DNA of 64,000 nucleotides from Chiridota heheva (lineage: Eukaryota > Echinodermata > Holothuroidea > Apodida > Chiridotidae): assembly GCA_020152595.1 (NCBI GenBank), contig JAIGNY010000196.1, positions 1,460,001 to 1,524,000 on the forward strand. The letters are read 5' to 3'. Below, one piece after another: positions 25,155-40,900 of the stretch. The translations under genes and the position numbers were made by a program. The notes beneath the pieces were generated by a model. The model did not search any database. It was given only the letters and a program-made list of their open reading frames with translations, and had not been told where the DNA came from. Within the stretch, counting starts at the first letter, position 1. The number at the start of each line of letters is the position of its first letter.

Positions 25155-28100
25155 CTGGAAAATATAGAATAGAAAATTATGTCAAAAATCACTGTATCAT
25201 TAAAAAAACTAATACAAAACTACAAGGTCTTATATACAAAATATAGACACTACAATTCCAAGGAACATTGGTATTATCTGTCAACTGAAAGTCCTTTTCC
25301 CAAAACATATTTTTCTTTCTTTTATGATATCATGACTTGTCCTTCTCCTTAAAAATTTGTTCCAGCAAATCATAACCACAAACTTACTGCAGCAAATAGC
25401 GAGACCACTTTATCTTAATTAAAGTAACCACACAATAAGGACTTCATCCATTGCTTATGTGATACTCAGCACTAATTTCCACAACAACTAAGGTTTTCAG
25501 AATAAAGAAAATAAAGAGGAGAAAATCTGACTCGGACCTGCCGACCTGCTTATTTATCAGGTCGGGTCTTACTGTTTGAAACTTTAAGGAGCAAAACAAC
25601 TAATGTATGGCTGTACCATACTACTTTGCTATTATATAGTCAACCTTGAATTGGGGGAAATTAATTGTCTACCAACTGTGGTGTGGCGGTTATCATACAT
25701 GTCTACAGACCACGAGGCCCTGGATTCAAGCCTGGGTTGGGTAGACACGCCAGTGCACCACAACTGGGTTATTAAAGGCCGTGGACATTGACTTGGTTGT
25801 CAATCTTATGTCTGTCCGTACGTCGTACCTGATTTCTCGTCCGGGTCGTATTAAGTGTTTCGTGATAGCATTGTTACTATCATAACCGAATACGCAGGCG
25901 ACGAACACGCCATTGTAATTGTGTCTTTTCTCGTCATCGTCCTTGTCGGGGAGGGGAAGGTTTTTAGCAGTTTTTCAAGACTGTTTGGATAATTAAGTTT
26001 TCTGAAGAGCAATAATGGTTATCGCCTCCAAATCTGACCCGTAAAGCATATTTTCTGGACCTTTTTTGCTGGCTATATGCAATTAATGTTGGAATCCAGT
26101 GTTCTCAATCTGCATGCTACATCCACTACAGCATCTCATTCAAATGTTTTTACCACTTATAAACTAGAAATTGAAAACAAAATTGGGTTGGAAATTGAGG
26201 CGTTAATAATAAATAGACATTTCACTCTTTGCAATAAGAGAGCTAAGTGGCAAGATGCAAGTAACAGTTGGTACAATATCAAGAAAATGATTTATGAGAA
26301 AAGTTTCACTATCAGAATGTCACACTGACAGGAATGAAACATGCTTGTACCAATTATTACTACATAAGGGAGAAAAGTAACTTGTGATTAAAATGATCAA
26401 AACTCAACAACAAATCTACATTAATTAATGCCCAAATTAGGTACAAAAATTACATATTAAATTGCCTAAATTACATACCTTTGCTTTCTAGCCAGTCTTT
26501 ACTGAAAAGCCTGGTGTAGTACCTTTGACCTGTGTCACATAGACAGGTGGTGATCACATGACCTGGACCCATACTCCTTGCAACCTGTAAAAGAATAAAC
26601 ATATTAGGAGAGTAATTTCGTTCAATTTGAGGATATTTTGTCAATGGAACGTTACAAATCTTAAAAATATATGTATCTAGATGTACAAATGTGCTCAGTA
26701 TTCAAAAGATGTTTTGCATTCCTACAATAACACTCAAAATTTATTCACAAAATTTGCATCAAGCTTCAAATTCATTCACAAAATTTGCATAAAGCTCAAG
26801 CTCATTAACATACTTTGCATTAAGCTCAAATCTATTCAAAAAATGTGCATAAAGAGCTGAACAATGTTTGATTGACAGTTAATTCCCTTCAGACAGATTT
26901 GAGTTGGAGGTAAATCACTTAATCACTGCTAATCTCAAACACCTGAAAAGAAAATAATGGACAATTTATGGCCACAGCATTTGCTAACACTGTGATTCTA
27001 AACTCACAGGTCACTTATGACCACATTTCATTTGCTAACACCGTAATTTTAAAATCATGTTTGCCTGTCCAGAAGCTGAATGTATACTGTCCATCAACTA
27101 TGTAGCAGCTACCGTCATATAACCTTTGCCCTAGTTCCACTGACCGGCCAATGATGCTGTCCATGAATGTAATTACATTGAGTTTGTGACAATCAGTTTA
27201 ATACACATGACAATCAAGCAATAGTTTTCTTTCAGAGTAAAAGGGGAAGGGGAGCGGTGTGATTAGCGGAGATGGGGAGGGGTGTGGTTAATGAGGGAAA
27301 ATCATATTGAGCCCTGCTCCCTCAGGAATATTATTGAGGTCAACTTCATTTGACCCCAAGACTTTCCTACTGAATGCCAGCAGCATCACATCAAAGTTTA
27401 AATTCAGTCAAATCTGTATGGTTATCCCGCATTGAAATTTAAAGAATTTGACTTAAATTTGACTTTTGTCTACTCATTATTATTCATGATATCTTCTTTA
27501 AAAACAAACAGTATAAACCACAGGCTGTGTACCACATGACATTATTCAACAGTACAGATCTTGAGATATACCATATTTATGAGCAGATATTATAGATGTA
27601 AATACATATACCCATTCCCCACACGCAGGCATGCCATCATGACTGCATAGGTTCCTGATTTTATCACACTGCAACCAAGAATGGGACCTGCTGACCTCTC
27701 GCTTGGTGCTCAGCATAATGGATCGGAGCAGGGTAAAAGTAAAGATTTGTGGGTGGAATATTGACTTTGGTCTTAAACAGTTATAATGCAAAGCGTTTAA
27801 AATATGCTTCCACAGTGAACAATGGTATGTCAAAAGGGGGAGGAGGGCTATTATGGGTTTACCCCAAAAATGATGAAGCCCCCAAAACTTTTGACAAAGT
27901 TATACAAATAATTAACCAAAATATGAAATGAATCATTAGAAAACAAATGTCAGATAGTTTCATCCGTATTGACTGAATTATCGTTAATTTTAAACAAATT
28001 TGACAATTTTGGACCAAATTAGGGAGGTGAATGTCTTAAAAGATGTGTTTGTAGGGAGGGGGATTAAGCCCCCCCAAAAAAAAAACTTAAAAGCTAGATA

Positions 28101-28883
28101 CTCTCTTGGTAGTGAAGCACTGTATAAGAACTAAGTATTACTATCCCTATCATTATAATGTGGCATTTAGGCATCACTAATCTTGTAAATAATTTGCTAT
28201 TACAAGATACTGTATCATGTAACTTACAAAATTTAAATTACAAAGCAGTATTTCTACAAACAATGTTTAGCAAAAAAAAAGGGTGTGCTACCACCAGAAA
28301 CTTAAAACTAATACACACACACCATTCTTCACCCAATCACAGGGCAGCAACGTGCCACTTGAGGACATAGCGTGAAATTGATGACAAACGCAAATACCTG
28401 AAAGCTAAACCAAACAGTAGAAGGAATTGTGTGGTTTAAGAAGTTGACTCGGTGAAATCGTAAAACTCCAATTAAGTCAAGAGTTTAGCTCTTGAAAAAT
28501 CTCATTCTGATCGTAAAAACTAAATTCCATTCCAAGTAAGAAGTACTAATTGCTTTTTAATGATTACTCTCTTTGTTTATTTTAAAGAAATTCTTTGAAA
28601 TAAGAATTTTTCTACAAAATTCTTCAAATATTTCATTGTGACCTGACCTAAGATCAAAGAGCTTCAGACCTTTTTGAGTTTTTCTAAAAAGTCTGCACCT
28701 AAATTTTCAAGATAATGTAATGTTAGTATCTTAAGAAGCTTTTAGGACATTTAGACAAAAATTGATTGCTTCCCTGCATCACAAAAAAAATATAAAAAAT
28801 ATTATCAACTATGTTTTGGAAAGTAACAACTTGACATTCAAAGCTAAATCTTAAAAGAAAAAGGTTTCAAAATGAGTCACAGC

Positions 28884-28922
<39 letters not shown>

Positions 28923-31900
28923 CAACAACAACCAACAACACCAACACCACCAACAACAACAAGAATAACAATAATATTAATAGTAATACTTGGGTTAATA
29001 TAGTGCTTTTCTACGCAAGTATGCAGACTAAAAGCGCTTTAACAATAAAAACTTGAGGCTCAAAGCTGCTGCCACACACGGCACACAAGCCTGTACTATC
29101 ACCCTGCACCAATCCCTTATCTATAACGAATACAATCTGTTTCTAGGTAATAATATTGAATGAGCTCCGTCAACTTCACGAGCTACGAAAAACAGTAGAA
29201 TTCTCCTGGTATTGGTATTGCTTCACTTTTCTGAATATTGCAAATTTTGTTCAAAAGTTTACTAAGGGTTGTTGAAACTAAAATAAGATTTGTCCATATC
29301 TTTAATCGATGGAAACTTATGGAATTTCTTTTTTTTAAATACTTCACAGTAGACATTTTGTCAATTTAACTGGGTTACAAACAAACAGATTGACAGACAC
29401 ATAAAGAAAAACCATTTAGCTCCTTCCACCTTTTGTGATGGAGGTCAAAACCATTAGTGAAATGGAATTACAAAAAACCTTAATTTGACAGAGGTTTTGT
29501 CATAGGAAATTCAAAGGCAAGAATAGCCTACAAGTATTGTGTTTTGTAGGTCAGTTTCATTACGGTTTTATAATTGTAAAAAGGTACTTATGTGTAGAGG
29601 CAATATCAGCTAACTTTCTTTATAAATTGGTCAAATTTTAATGAAGTAGCAAACAATTCATCACAATCAGTTATAAATTGACTATTTTGTGGTGTTTGAA
29701 GTTTCAGGCATTAACTTGTAACTATTTATACAAATTTTTAATATTGTAGCTATTTTTTGTAAATTTTTGATTTTTAAATGTCTATGATAATTATTTGAAG
29801 GGAAGTTTTGAGCATTACAGCAGGAATAAACTTTTCCCATCATTTTCAGTGACCGAGATTTAGGTTTGGTTTGGTTTGTTGATGTTTAACAGCATAACCG
29901 ATAGTCAGAGTCAAATGTGCCAAGAGGGTGTTAATAAATTAAGGTGTAAAAGTTAGGGCAGTGAGGAGATGAAAGATTGAGAGGAAGAAAAGCGGGAAAA
30001 TAGGGTGAATTTGGGAGAGAAAAAAATTGTGTAGAAAAAAAAGGGTGTGTGAGGTAAGGTGTAGAAGAGAGGAGAAAGGGGTGTGTGAGATAAGGTGTAG
30101 AAGGGAGGAGAAAGGTAGATTAGATATGGTGGAAAAGGTTGTTGCTGCAGAGGAAGTTGATATTTCAGAGATTTAGAAGAAAAAATATCAAAAGAATTAC
30201 ATAAATATTTTGAGCTAGTCGTACATCATAAATTTAGCAAAAATTAACTGTTTGATCAGCCATAACTCAAAAAATAAATGTGCTATTTTCAAACTTCAAA
30301 AACAGATGTGCGGAAATTTTGTTTCTCTTTTAACCAAATATACAAACTGCTACATGTCCAAAGTCCTTTAAATTAAAAGAAAAATGACACAAATGAGCTT
30401 GACTCCAGAAAAACAAGTTTGATTAACTAATACAATTGCCCCTGTTTGCTCTTTCTGCCCCTTTCCTATGTAAAATTGTAAGAATGTATTGTTATACACT
30501 TTTTTAAATAACCTATATTACTCTAGATTTTAGAAAATCAAAATAATGACCCCAATCTAAGTCAGTGCCGAAAATGGGCCCCTGGCACAGGAACGTTTTT
30601 AGCTGATTTGAGGTCTCAAATTAACACTTAAAAACTTAAAAACTGTTGGAGGGAATTTTTTGTTGGGGGTCCCTAGAGGTCAGTGGCCCACTGTCAAGGG
30701 CCCCTGAGAATTACGCCTCTGATCCAAGTATGTTGCACATGAATCCAAATGATTATTTCTTGAGTGTTTCAATTTGTATAAGAAGAAGTGATAGCTCCTT
30801 GTTACTGCATGCTGCAAGAGTGAATACATAATTTTTTGCTTGCTTTGAGGTCCATATTTGGGATGTTCCACCCTGCTCCCAATCAAAGATCTACAAACAG
30901 GTGGCAAAAGGAATATACCCATGGTTTTTTGTAATATTGCCATGTTTTTGTAATGTTCCCATGGTTTTTTGTAAAATTTTATTTGAAAGAGCATACTTTT
31001 AGAGCCAATTTGGTAAACAATCTGGTTGGTATCATATTCTGTTCAGGAAATATGGATTTTTTAACCATTTCCCAATTGCATTTTAAAGTTTTTGTACAGA
31101 ATAATGAATTCATGTTTGATGATGTCATAGAGGCAATTCCATTGCAAATGCTTATGTATTTCTTTGAATGTTAATTGGTTGTTTCTGTATGATTAAGAAA
31201 CAATTTTCCAAAAGTTATTGAAGTAGGGTATATTTGGTAATGTATATAAATACATAATTTTCATTAATTTATTTTTCTAGCAGGTTTTACTAATAAAAAA
31301 GGATGATAGATTTTGATGAAATACATGTTGCTGTGATGTCACACTGAGCCTTTTCTTATTCATTTATTGACATTTTTGTTAACCTTAAAATTTGAACATC
31401 TCTTGGTAGGAATAACATATCAACATAATTTTTGTTTGTTTGATGAGGGCTTAACAGCACCACAACAACCAGGGTCAAATTGTGCCTGAGAGGTTAGATC
31501 ATTCTACAGGTAGGAAGGAAAAGAAACAAGGGGAGAATGAGAGAAATACAAGAACAAAAAGTCAGAAAGCTGGGATCGAGAAAGGAGGTGCATGGGTGAA
31601 AAAAACAAAGTAGAGAGAGGGAGTGGAAGAGAAGAAATAAATATGGTTGTAGATGAAGGCATGATGAAGGAGGGAGATAATTTTATCCAAAGGTTTTTTT
31701 TGGAAGAACTCAGCAATTGAGTTGTGGAGAGCGAGGGAAGTTCTGGGAAGGTTGTACAGGGGGCAAGCAAGGAGAACGTGAAGGACTGTGAGGGTGCAAT
31801 GGCAATTGTTGCAGAGGGTGGGGGAGCCAATAAGGAGGTGGGAGTGATTGAGGTGGGTGTGACCTATTCTAGGATGGGTAATATGAACAATGTCGATACG

Positions 31901-34900
31901 AGAGAGGTTGTTGATGGTGGGTTTGATCGGAATGGTAGGTGGGATGACGTGGAGTTTGTTATCAATTTGGGAGTTCCATGAGGTTTACCAGCAGTCATAA
32001 ACAAGGGAAGCGATTTTTGTACTAAAATGTTTCTAAAAATGTTCTCTTTCTTTATGAAAGGTTATTGAAAAACCATTGGAATATTCCTTTAAAAACCATG
32101 AGAATATTCTTAATTAAAAAAAATATGATGAAAACCATGACAATAGTAAAAAGCTTAATCAATATCAGTTGAAACTTACTATTTGTTAAAGTTTACCAGC
32201 ACTGCAACAATCAGAGTCAAATGTGCCAAGATGGTAATAGAAAGAAAGTTATGGTGAGAAATTACCTTTCAAAATTATCATTTACAGCATTTTGAATTTT
32301 AGGACCTTATTGTGCTTTATGTCTCTAAATTTAAAGAAAACAGAAAGTATGGTGGTTTAAAAAAAAGCCATAAACCTATTATGTAGAATACGAAGCGAAG
32401 GAGAAATAATTAAACAAGTACAACAGTTTAAGTACTTGGGCTACACACTAACAGCAGATAATCTGTGCATTAACGAAGTTAGAAAATGCGTTGCAATTGC
32501 CAAAGACATGTTTACAAAAAGAATATAAATATTGGAATGGACACGAAAGTCCGTGTCTTGAAGGCATATGTATGGTCTACTCTTCTCTATGGCTGTAAAT
32601 GCTGGACAATTACCAGTGATATCAAGAACAAATTAGAAGCTATGGAATGTGGATCATTAGGAGAATGTTGAAAATTTCTTGGACAAAAAGAAAACAAATG
32701 ATGATGTCCTGATAGCTTCAGGCATGAGCAGGTCCCTACTCAAATGCCATTAGAATAAGACAGATGGACATTTTCGGCAATGTTTATCGGGAGGGTGGGT
32801 TGGAACAGCTTGCAGTATGTGGGAAAACTGAGGGCAAAAGAAACAGAGGAAGGCTATGAGTTAAATATAAACAAAGCTTAAACAACTGGGCAACAAACAA
32901 CAGCCTAAGTAACAATAAGTTTATGCATTTAGCTCTAAACAGAAGTGACTGGAGAGCCATGATTGCCAATGTCTATTCTAGACTCGGCACCTAGAGAGAG
33001 AGAGAGATTGTGTTATATTATGCACATTTTTATTCAATCTATGACATTTGAAAGAGAATACCTATGAACTTCCTCATGTTTTCTTATTGTTTTTCAACTC
33101 TTCACCAACATTCTTAGAATGGGAGCAGCTGAATATGACCAGGGGTTTTAAATCTCCATCAAACCAGTAATTAAAATTAAGCAGAAGAAAACAGTCTAAT
33201 GAGTTCCAATGAATTACATTTCTCTTTATACATCACAACTTTTGCATACTTTAAAAACTCTTTAAACTAAGCCAAAACTCAGACACTACACGACCTGCTT
33301 TTGACATAATTAAAGACTATTATATTCAAAATTTGAAACTCTTCCTGGTGAAACATGCTGAAAAGACTCCTTAAGCCTACCCGCACGCACCCGACACCTG
33401 AATTAGTGTGTTTCCACTCAAAACAATGATTGTTTATCTGCCATTCTCATGCACACCACAGCCAGGTAGCCCAAGGCTATTTGTGTGTATAAAATTACAA
33501 AAAGCCACAGCTGAATAATCAAAGCACTTTTGAGATTGAAATCACTCATTCGTGTTAGATGTCTTAGTGGGAGAAGTTGTTTTCAAACTGGTGAGAAAAA
33601 TAGCTGTGTATCATAATGCCTGAGGTAAAAATGTGCATAAACTGTGACTGATTGACAGACCATTTCTCCTAAGGAAAGATATTGCTTCATGATAAAATAT
33701 CTATCAGTCAATATATGCTTAAACAAGAGTTCTGTCCCTGAAAGGTATGTATTGACTTTTACTTTATGAAACAGCAATCATATTAGGGAACATGAACAGT
33801 TCTCGTAAATAATTTTTGAATTTTCAAGAGAAAAGTTTATGTATTGAACCTGACATTTCCAAGTTTGGATTACTTTAGTCAACAGAACACTATCAAAGCT
33901 AATCTTATGCGCATACATTTCATTAATAATTTCCTTTGAAGATTTTTAAAAACTTTACAAGGCTTGAAAAGATAAGATCCAATTTACTTAAATTAGCAAT
34001 TGGGTCAAAATAATCATATCCAACAAAATATCTAATAATAACTTGACAGAAACAAATTAACGCCGTTGATCAAAATATTTCTAAAGATGGAATTCATAGG
34101 AATAATTTTGATTGGGGTACGCCAAACACAATCAAAGTTGACTAAAGCGATCTTTGTTTAATTAACAACATATACCTATCACATAAATCAAAATCTTGTC
34201 TAAATATAAAGGGAATAAACCATCGACTCAAGGACCTCTTGGCCTGCCAATATTTGCTCTTAAGGTGACAATTCCCCCACCCCTACGTACAATTGTTTTC
34301 ATACAAAGCGTCAGCAACCAATAATCATTGCTGAAATAGGCTGGCATTGTTTATTCTATTCCTTTGTTCCTTACACCGCTTATGGCTAATATTGCCCATT
34401 AACACGTCTTTGATTACTCTATTGCTGTACTTGGGCTGGATGGATTGTCCCGTAAAACGGCTATCAGGCAGATAAAGTACACACGATCTTCCATGTGAAT
34501 TGGTGATTTATAGAGTCACCTTTGCCTTTCTTTTTCTTTCCCTTGAAATAAATGTAGGTATAGTCACATATGTTGAGGGCTTATAGCAACTAAAAACTAT
34601 CATATGGTTTCAACTTGTTGGTAAACCCATTTCTCCTAGACTGAATGTCGGTGAAAAATACCCCAAGAGGTTATTCTTTGCTCACATGAAATAATTTTTG
34701 TAACTTTTTAAGTACAAAAATTGATGTACAAATTGGCTATTACCTGATCTAGAAATCTGTAGCCTTGCAGGTCACTAAGTTTGGTCTGCCCAGATAAATG
34801 TCACCACATTATCACTTCTCCGATCATAGAAACAAGTCACTTAATCATTTTGCAAATAATCTAATTAATATGCACACATCTTGATGTTAACAAAGCTCTT

Positions 34901-37900
34901 CATATTTCTATGAGTCCGATCACCACATTCTTAGGATTTTTAAAGAGACCATTTAAGCAAATTATTTAATTGTCATACAAACGAGCTGATTAGCATGCTC
35001 ACCCTCCCCTCCCCCCCCTTTTTGATCACATGAAAGGTACCCATGTCCTCTACCCCTGTATCAATCCCCCATGTGTCAATTTGAATGCATGTATAACATT
35101 ACTAACTTAACTTAGAGCTCAGGGTAAACAATTTGTGCAAAAGAACATGTTAAGCAAATAACCTAATTAATGTGCAAACAGCACTTTGATGTTTGGTGTG
35201 AGCAAAGGTCATTATATATATGAACCTTTCTATAAGTCATATCACCAAAACCTCACTGCTTTAAGAGATTTTATAGAAACAAATTATTCAATTATCATGC
35301 AAATTAGCAAATTAATATACAGACACAAACTCTCAATCATGCTCATCCAACAAATACCCACCCACTACACCCATGTGCCAAGTTCCATAACTATACATGT
35401 AGGATATTCCTAGGATTTGAAGAGGGGCAATGAGGGCACTCCCCCTCCCCCACACTTTTCTTCCAAATTTGTATCTTCTGTATGGTGATTTTTTTGCATC
35501 TTAGCATTATTTTGTGGTTGTGTCCCCCACTTTTGACATTGCTCCCCCCTCCCTTCCCCACTTTTGGTAGGCAAATCCTGCCCATGTTCCTAGCTTAGGT
35601 TATGAGCTCATGTTAAACATTTGTGGGTACTGATGGCGACTGTGTATTTCTTGTTTCAAAAGCTGGACAATAAAATCATTACCCATAATTAAATCCTAAT
35701 TATACAAATTTTTGTCTGATTTAACGTACATATTCCAGTGCAATTGTAAAGGGTGGTGTGGGTATAATTATACCCAATAAAACAATTATCACTCAGATTT
35801 TAGCAAAATGTCTGATGCAAATATCAGAGGATTAATCACAAAATCAAAAATTTCAATAGTGATAAAAGCGGTGCATCACAAAAGATTGGTGAATCGGAAA
35901 AATGATTACAAACGCAAATATGCAATAACCTCATTAACGGAATGATCAAACAGCAAATACAAGTGTTTGCTGAAACAAAGGTGACATGAAAGAATGAAGG
36001 ACGGTGGAAACTAAAAGGTCTATGAAAATATAGCAATTTCGATATTGGTTAAAGTAGGTGGGTAGCTAAGGTATTTTACATCCCGTTCTTATCAGCAAAG
36101 GGTATAGAGTTTCCATGGCCATTTGATGAACGGGTTGTGAAGCACTGGTGACTGAAGACACACCTGGGATTGAACCCGGGACCTCTAACTTGCCAAGCTG
36201 ATACTATGACTGCTAAATCACGGAGGTTTAAGGTGTTTAAGAGTTTTGAAATCTGAGCAGACTAGTTTTTCAATTTTAAAAATAGCACGCTTAGTACTTT
36301 AGTTACGGATGATCTAAGTTTGATTGCTTAGTACTTTAGCTATGGATGATCTAAGTTTTATCACTTAGTACTTTAGCTATGGATGATCTGAATTTGATCG
36401 CTTAGTACTTTAGCTATGGATGATCTAAGTTTGATCGCTTAGTACTTTAGCTATGAATGATCTAACTTTGATCGCTTAGTGCTTTAGCTATGCATGATCT
36501 AAGTTTGATCGCTTAGTACTTTAGCTATGGATGATTTAAGTTTGATCACTTAGAACTTTAGCTATGGATGATCTAACTTTGATCGCTTAGTACTTTAGCT
36601 ATGGATAATCTACCTTTGATCGCTTAGTACTTTAGCTATGGATGTTCTAAGTTTGATCGCTTAATACTTTAGCTATGGATGATCTAAGTTTGATCTTTAG
36701 AACTTTAGCTATGGATGATCTAAGTTTGATCACTTAGTACTTTAGCTATGGATGATCTCAGTTTGATGAATTTGAATTTGAGATCTATAACTAAGCAGAC
36801 GACTTAAAATCTATTTAATACTTTAAAATTTCTTTCCTAAATCTTAGTCACTGAGAATGTTCTATCCCTGCTAAAATAAATTGAGGATATGGTAAAGACT
36901 CAAAAAATTGTGGTAAGAATTTGCTGCATCCCTTCAAAGATTCATGACGTACAATTAAAACAAAGCACAAAGAATAGAAAATATAATGTAATCGACCCTG
37001 TAAATCATCAAAAATGTGCATATTGATGAATGGAATACAAAAGGTGTAAAATGGTCAATTCTTAACTGATTTTGATAAGCTTTAAAGCAATATAGCTAAT
37101 TTTCCTCTACACATCAATATACCTTATAGGAATGATAGAACAAGACTGTTTGTCCTACTCTTTTTTACAAAATAATTCCAGTGGCAGTATACAGCAACAA
37201 AATTCTAAATGTATGCATAGTTTCAAGTAATCACTTTCTAGAACTTCTTCACATCTTAAAAATACACACCAATGTGCCAGTTCCTTTACAAAAATTTACA
37301 AACCATATTACAAAAACAATCTTTGCCAGGAACAAAGATGGCAAACTAACTTATAGAGAGGATGAAAGTATGTTCACAAGCATCATTCATACATTACTCA
37401 AAGCGTTCATCTTCGCATTTGTAATAAAGTTGTGAATTAATTGCAAGCATGGGCTTAGAAGGTGGAGAGTCAGGCCCCCTTCCACCCCCCCCCCCCCACC
37501 CTTCCTTAAATAAAATAAATAGACTATTTTCGGGCGAAGGTTTGAAAGAAATTCGGGCAAAAATACCAAGACACTTTTGTAATGCAAAGGGGGTATTTTA
37601 TGGGTGCTTCCTTTTGTCAATTTTGCGCCCGGAAATTCATGATTTTCGGGCAATTTTCCTATGCCCCCCTAAATAAATTTGAGCACCTATGCCCATTATT
37701 GCAAGGTACAAGCATGTTCAGTCACCAACTTAACTCAGTACTGATTTTCTATATGGAATATTGTACTGAATTCCAATGAAAATAATTACACATTTCACTG
37801 ACTGGGGTATTTCTGATCAAATCTCATGAAGTTTGAATGCTGCATAGAATGAAGGATGATACCTTAAAAACTTTAATTAAACTTTTCATGAGAGCATTCC

Positions 37901-40900
37901 ACAGATAATTTGAATATATTCTACTAAATAAACAATAAAAGTCACATTCGCAAGTCTTTTATTTCGCAAACATTCTCCCGGTAACCAAAAAATTTATTTG
38001 TCAGTTACAGTGCCTTAAACACACTGCATTCAGTATACTTAAATCCTTGTTTCTGCCGTCAGAGTAGGATGAAGATTTTGTTTCTTACTGCAGTTGCTTG
38101 TTTGCCAACTTTATATCTTACAAAGTAATCAATTGATTTTGATCAAATTTGGTGTGTGGCTTTGTTACCACCCAAGAAAGAAGTCATTAACCTTTCATGG
38201 TACTCATTTGTCTGTTTGTCTGTAGTGAGCTAAAGGCAGTTTCCAGGGCCTGAATTGGGTCAGTTATGCACTCTGTATACTGATATGTTTGCTTGTTTGC
38301 CCCTTTTGCTTGTCATTAACACATCTATAGAAGTAGATAATGCATTTTTGCTCAAATCTGGTGAATGGTATTGTAAGTGCTTACTGAAGAAGAAGTAATT
38401 GAAATTTGTAGTACACTGGAACGGGGTTGGACAGAGATATGGGGGATGTATTAGGGGTATTGGTGGGACTCAATTGAAATGTTTTAATGGATGTTCTCAA
38501 TGATGAATTCAAGCCCTGAAAGGAAATTCAAACAACAGATTGTTTAGATTCATAAGAAAATCAGATCAATTCGTCAACTTTCAGGTATCAAAGAAATAAA
38601 AACAAATGGGTTCTAACATGAACGGAAAATGATGGAATGTGAATCTTGCATGAAATGAACTCAAAACAATAAATATTTAGTGTGAACAAATCTGAAAACA
38701 ATGATATGACCTCGAAAGAAATAATTCAGAAGGTAGATAGTCCTGAAGTATTTAGAATACAAGTGAGCAAGACAGATCAAAAGCAAGATATTTTTTCGGG
38801 ATTAAATTTGGTAAGTGTAGGATTTCCGAGGTTGATTGTACTGGGGATCGGGAATTCATAAAGATATGAAATATAAGAAATATATTCAGCATGGTGGAAT
38901 TGCTCAGGGTGACAGGGTTGTGCACTGCACAGATTGCTCAAATTCTTGTAAATCTCTCTTTCAAACACCTCCAGTAACTTTCCAAAACAGAGAACGCTTA
39001 CCTTCTCGGCAGCTGCGACATTCAAGCCTGACGACGCACCAACAAAGAATCCCTCCTCTTGTAATATTCTGAACGTCTGAAACAAGTAAGGACAGAAGGA
39101 ACATCTAACATTAACACAACATAACATAACAAGATGACCGGCTAAGAAGGGTGAATCACCCCATAAAAAGCCCAAACTAACACCACCACCACCACAAAAA
39201 AAATGTAATGCAGACCCCTAGCTTTGCTGTTTTACAGGGGCGGCCCCCTCTGCCCCTGGTGGGCCTGCCCTGCCCCCCTGGGAGTCCGCCCTGCCCATCA
39301 TGAGAAAAATATATATATATTTTTTGTATATATATATTTTTTTTTTTAGACTTAATAATCTTAATTAAGCAATTGTCCTGTTTGGCTCATGAATGGTCCT
39401 TATCAATCAGAATAGTTTCATTCTGAGGTATGATTACAGCTAAAATCCCGGAGCTTCTTTACCATGGGATTGAGCCTTAAGGGGGCCCAGAACTCCTAAT
39501 GAAAAGAGGCAGTGCTTCGCACATGCACTCATGTGCCCCTCAACAAGTCTAGCACCCTGCCCCTTTTTAATTTAGGGGTCTGTTTTAAATGTAAATTTCA
39601 GAAAGATACATCACTGTTCTGTGTCAGGTTGTGTTAGCCTTACAATACATCTATGCTTAATCAATATGAATACTTTCTGTTATATGCTATGATTCACACT
39701 TTCAAATATTCAATTGCAGTTAAATTATCTTAATATTGAGTTGTTATAGGCTATTGGAAAGAAATGAAGCCCTGATAACATTTAGGCATACAGAGCCACT
39801 TGAAGACCTTTATAAAGTTTGATTTAATTTATCTTTCTGAACTTTTCAACAAAAATTGAGGATTTGAATATTTGACTTTTTATTGAAAAATTTGAAACAG
39901 ATCCATTGTTGGAATAAATTCCAGTTGTGATTCAGGAAGGGAACGCTAAAATAATGTGATTGCTTGGCAGAAAGAATAGGTAGATTGGGGAGTACCACGG
40001 GTGAGGTAGGAGTGGGAATGCTAGGCATGGTCAATTCTTTAGCATTTCATGATGATCTTGTCTTTGTAGTAGAAAAAGGAGAAAAATAAACTTAAGATAT
40101 AACCTTTAAATATGCACAACTCACCATCTTGACTGCTTCCCGGTCATCTATACATAAAGCATCATCTATCGGAGCACCCTCTAAGTTGGCAGTGACCCTT
40201 CCTTGACCAATACCCTCTGTTATGGACGAACCACTTCTCTTCTCCATTTTGCCGAATTTGAAGTAACTATAAAGGACACTGGCTTGAGGGTCAGCGAGGA
40301 CAACCTGGATGTTTGGGTTCTTCTCTTTGAGGTATATGCCAACACCTGATGATGAAACAGTCAAGAAGAAAAATATAGACTGCAAATCTATTCATCAAAA
40401 CTATGCTGAAATTTCTCCATCATACACAATAGAAAAGTCACATTTTTTGTACTATTCGATTGCAAAAGTGACATTATGACATTTACGGTTTTCATTCAAA
40501 GTCACCACAAAAGTTAACATTTACTTGACTTGATCAATTATATCAAATGCAAAGTTCCCTCTCGTGGGAGAATTATTACAAAGAAACAAAAACAATTCAC
40601 CCTGGACCAGCAACTCACTTTTGTTGCACCCCCCCCCCCCTCCCATCTCTTTATCTCCTCAGACAATAATTGACTGACGAATATACCCTATGCCAGCTAC
40701 CAAAATTGGACTCATATTTCATCCAAAACCACACCCCACAGTCAATGTACTCACCTGCTGGTGTTCCTCCTGTAATGTACTCACCTGCTAGTGTTCCTCC
40801 TGTAATGTACTCACCTGCTAGTGTCCCTCCTGTAATGTACTCACCTGCTAGTGTCCATCCTGTAATGTACTCACTTGCTAGTGTCCCTCCTGTAATGTAC

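Larger units (their letters stand above)
26585..39001 (-). other. Cysteine synthase intron 8 (12.4 kb)
   Basis: GT/AG ends. It holds a 30-bp array, a hairpin-ended repeat, (AAT)(AAC) repeats, two non-LTR fragments, an RT relic, a SINE, a MITE-like copy and a 37-bp minisatellite, listed separately. Between them (28000-28880, 29200-29860, 33010-34800, 36800-38800) I see no coding segments. Confidence 0.8.

Noticed and set aside
36120..36225. Possible tRNA gene on the minus strand (GGTTCAATCC)
   Set aside because: The cloverleaf is incomplete, and the sequence continues into a body shared with other copies, so it is a SINE.
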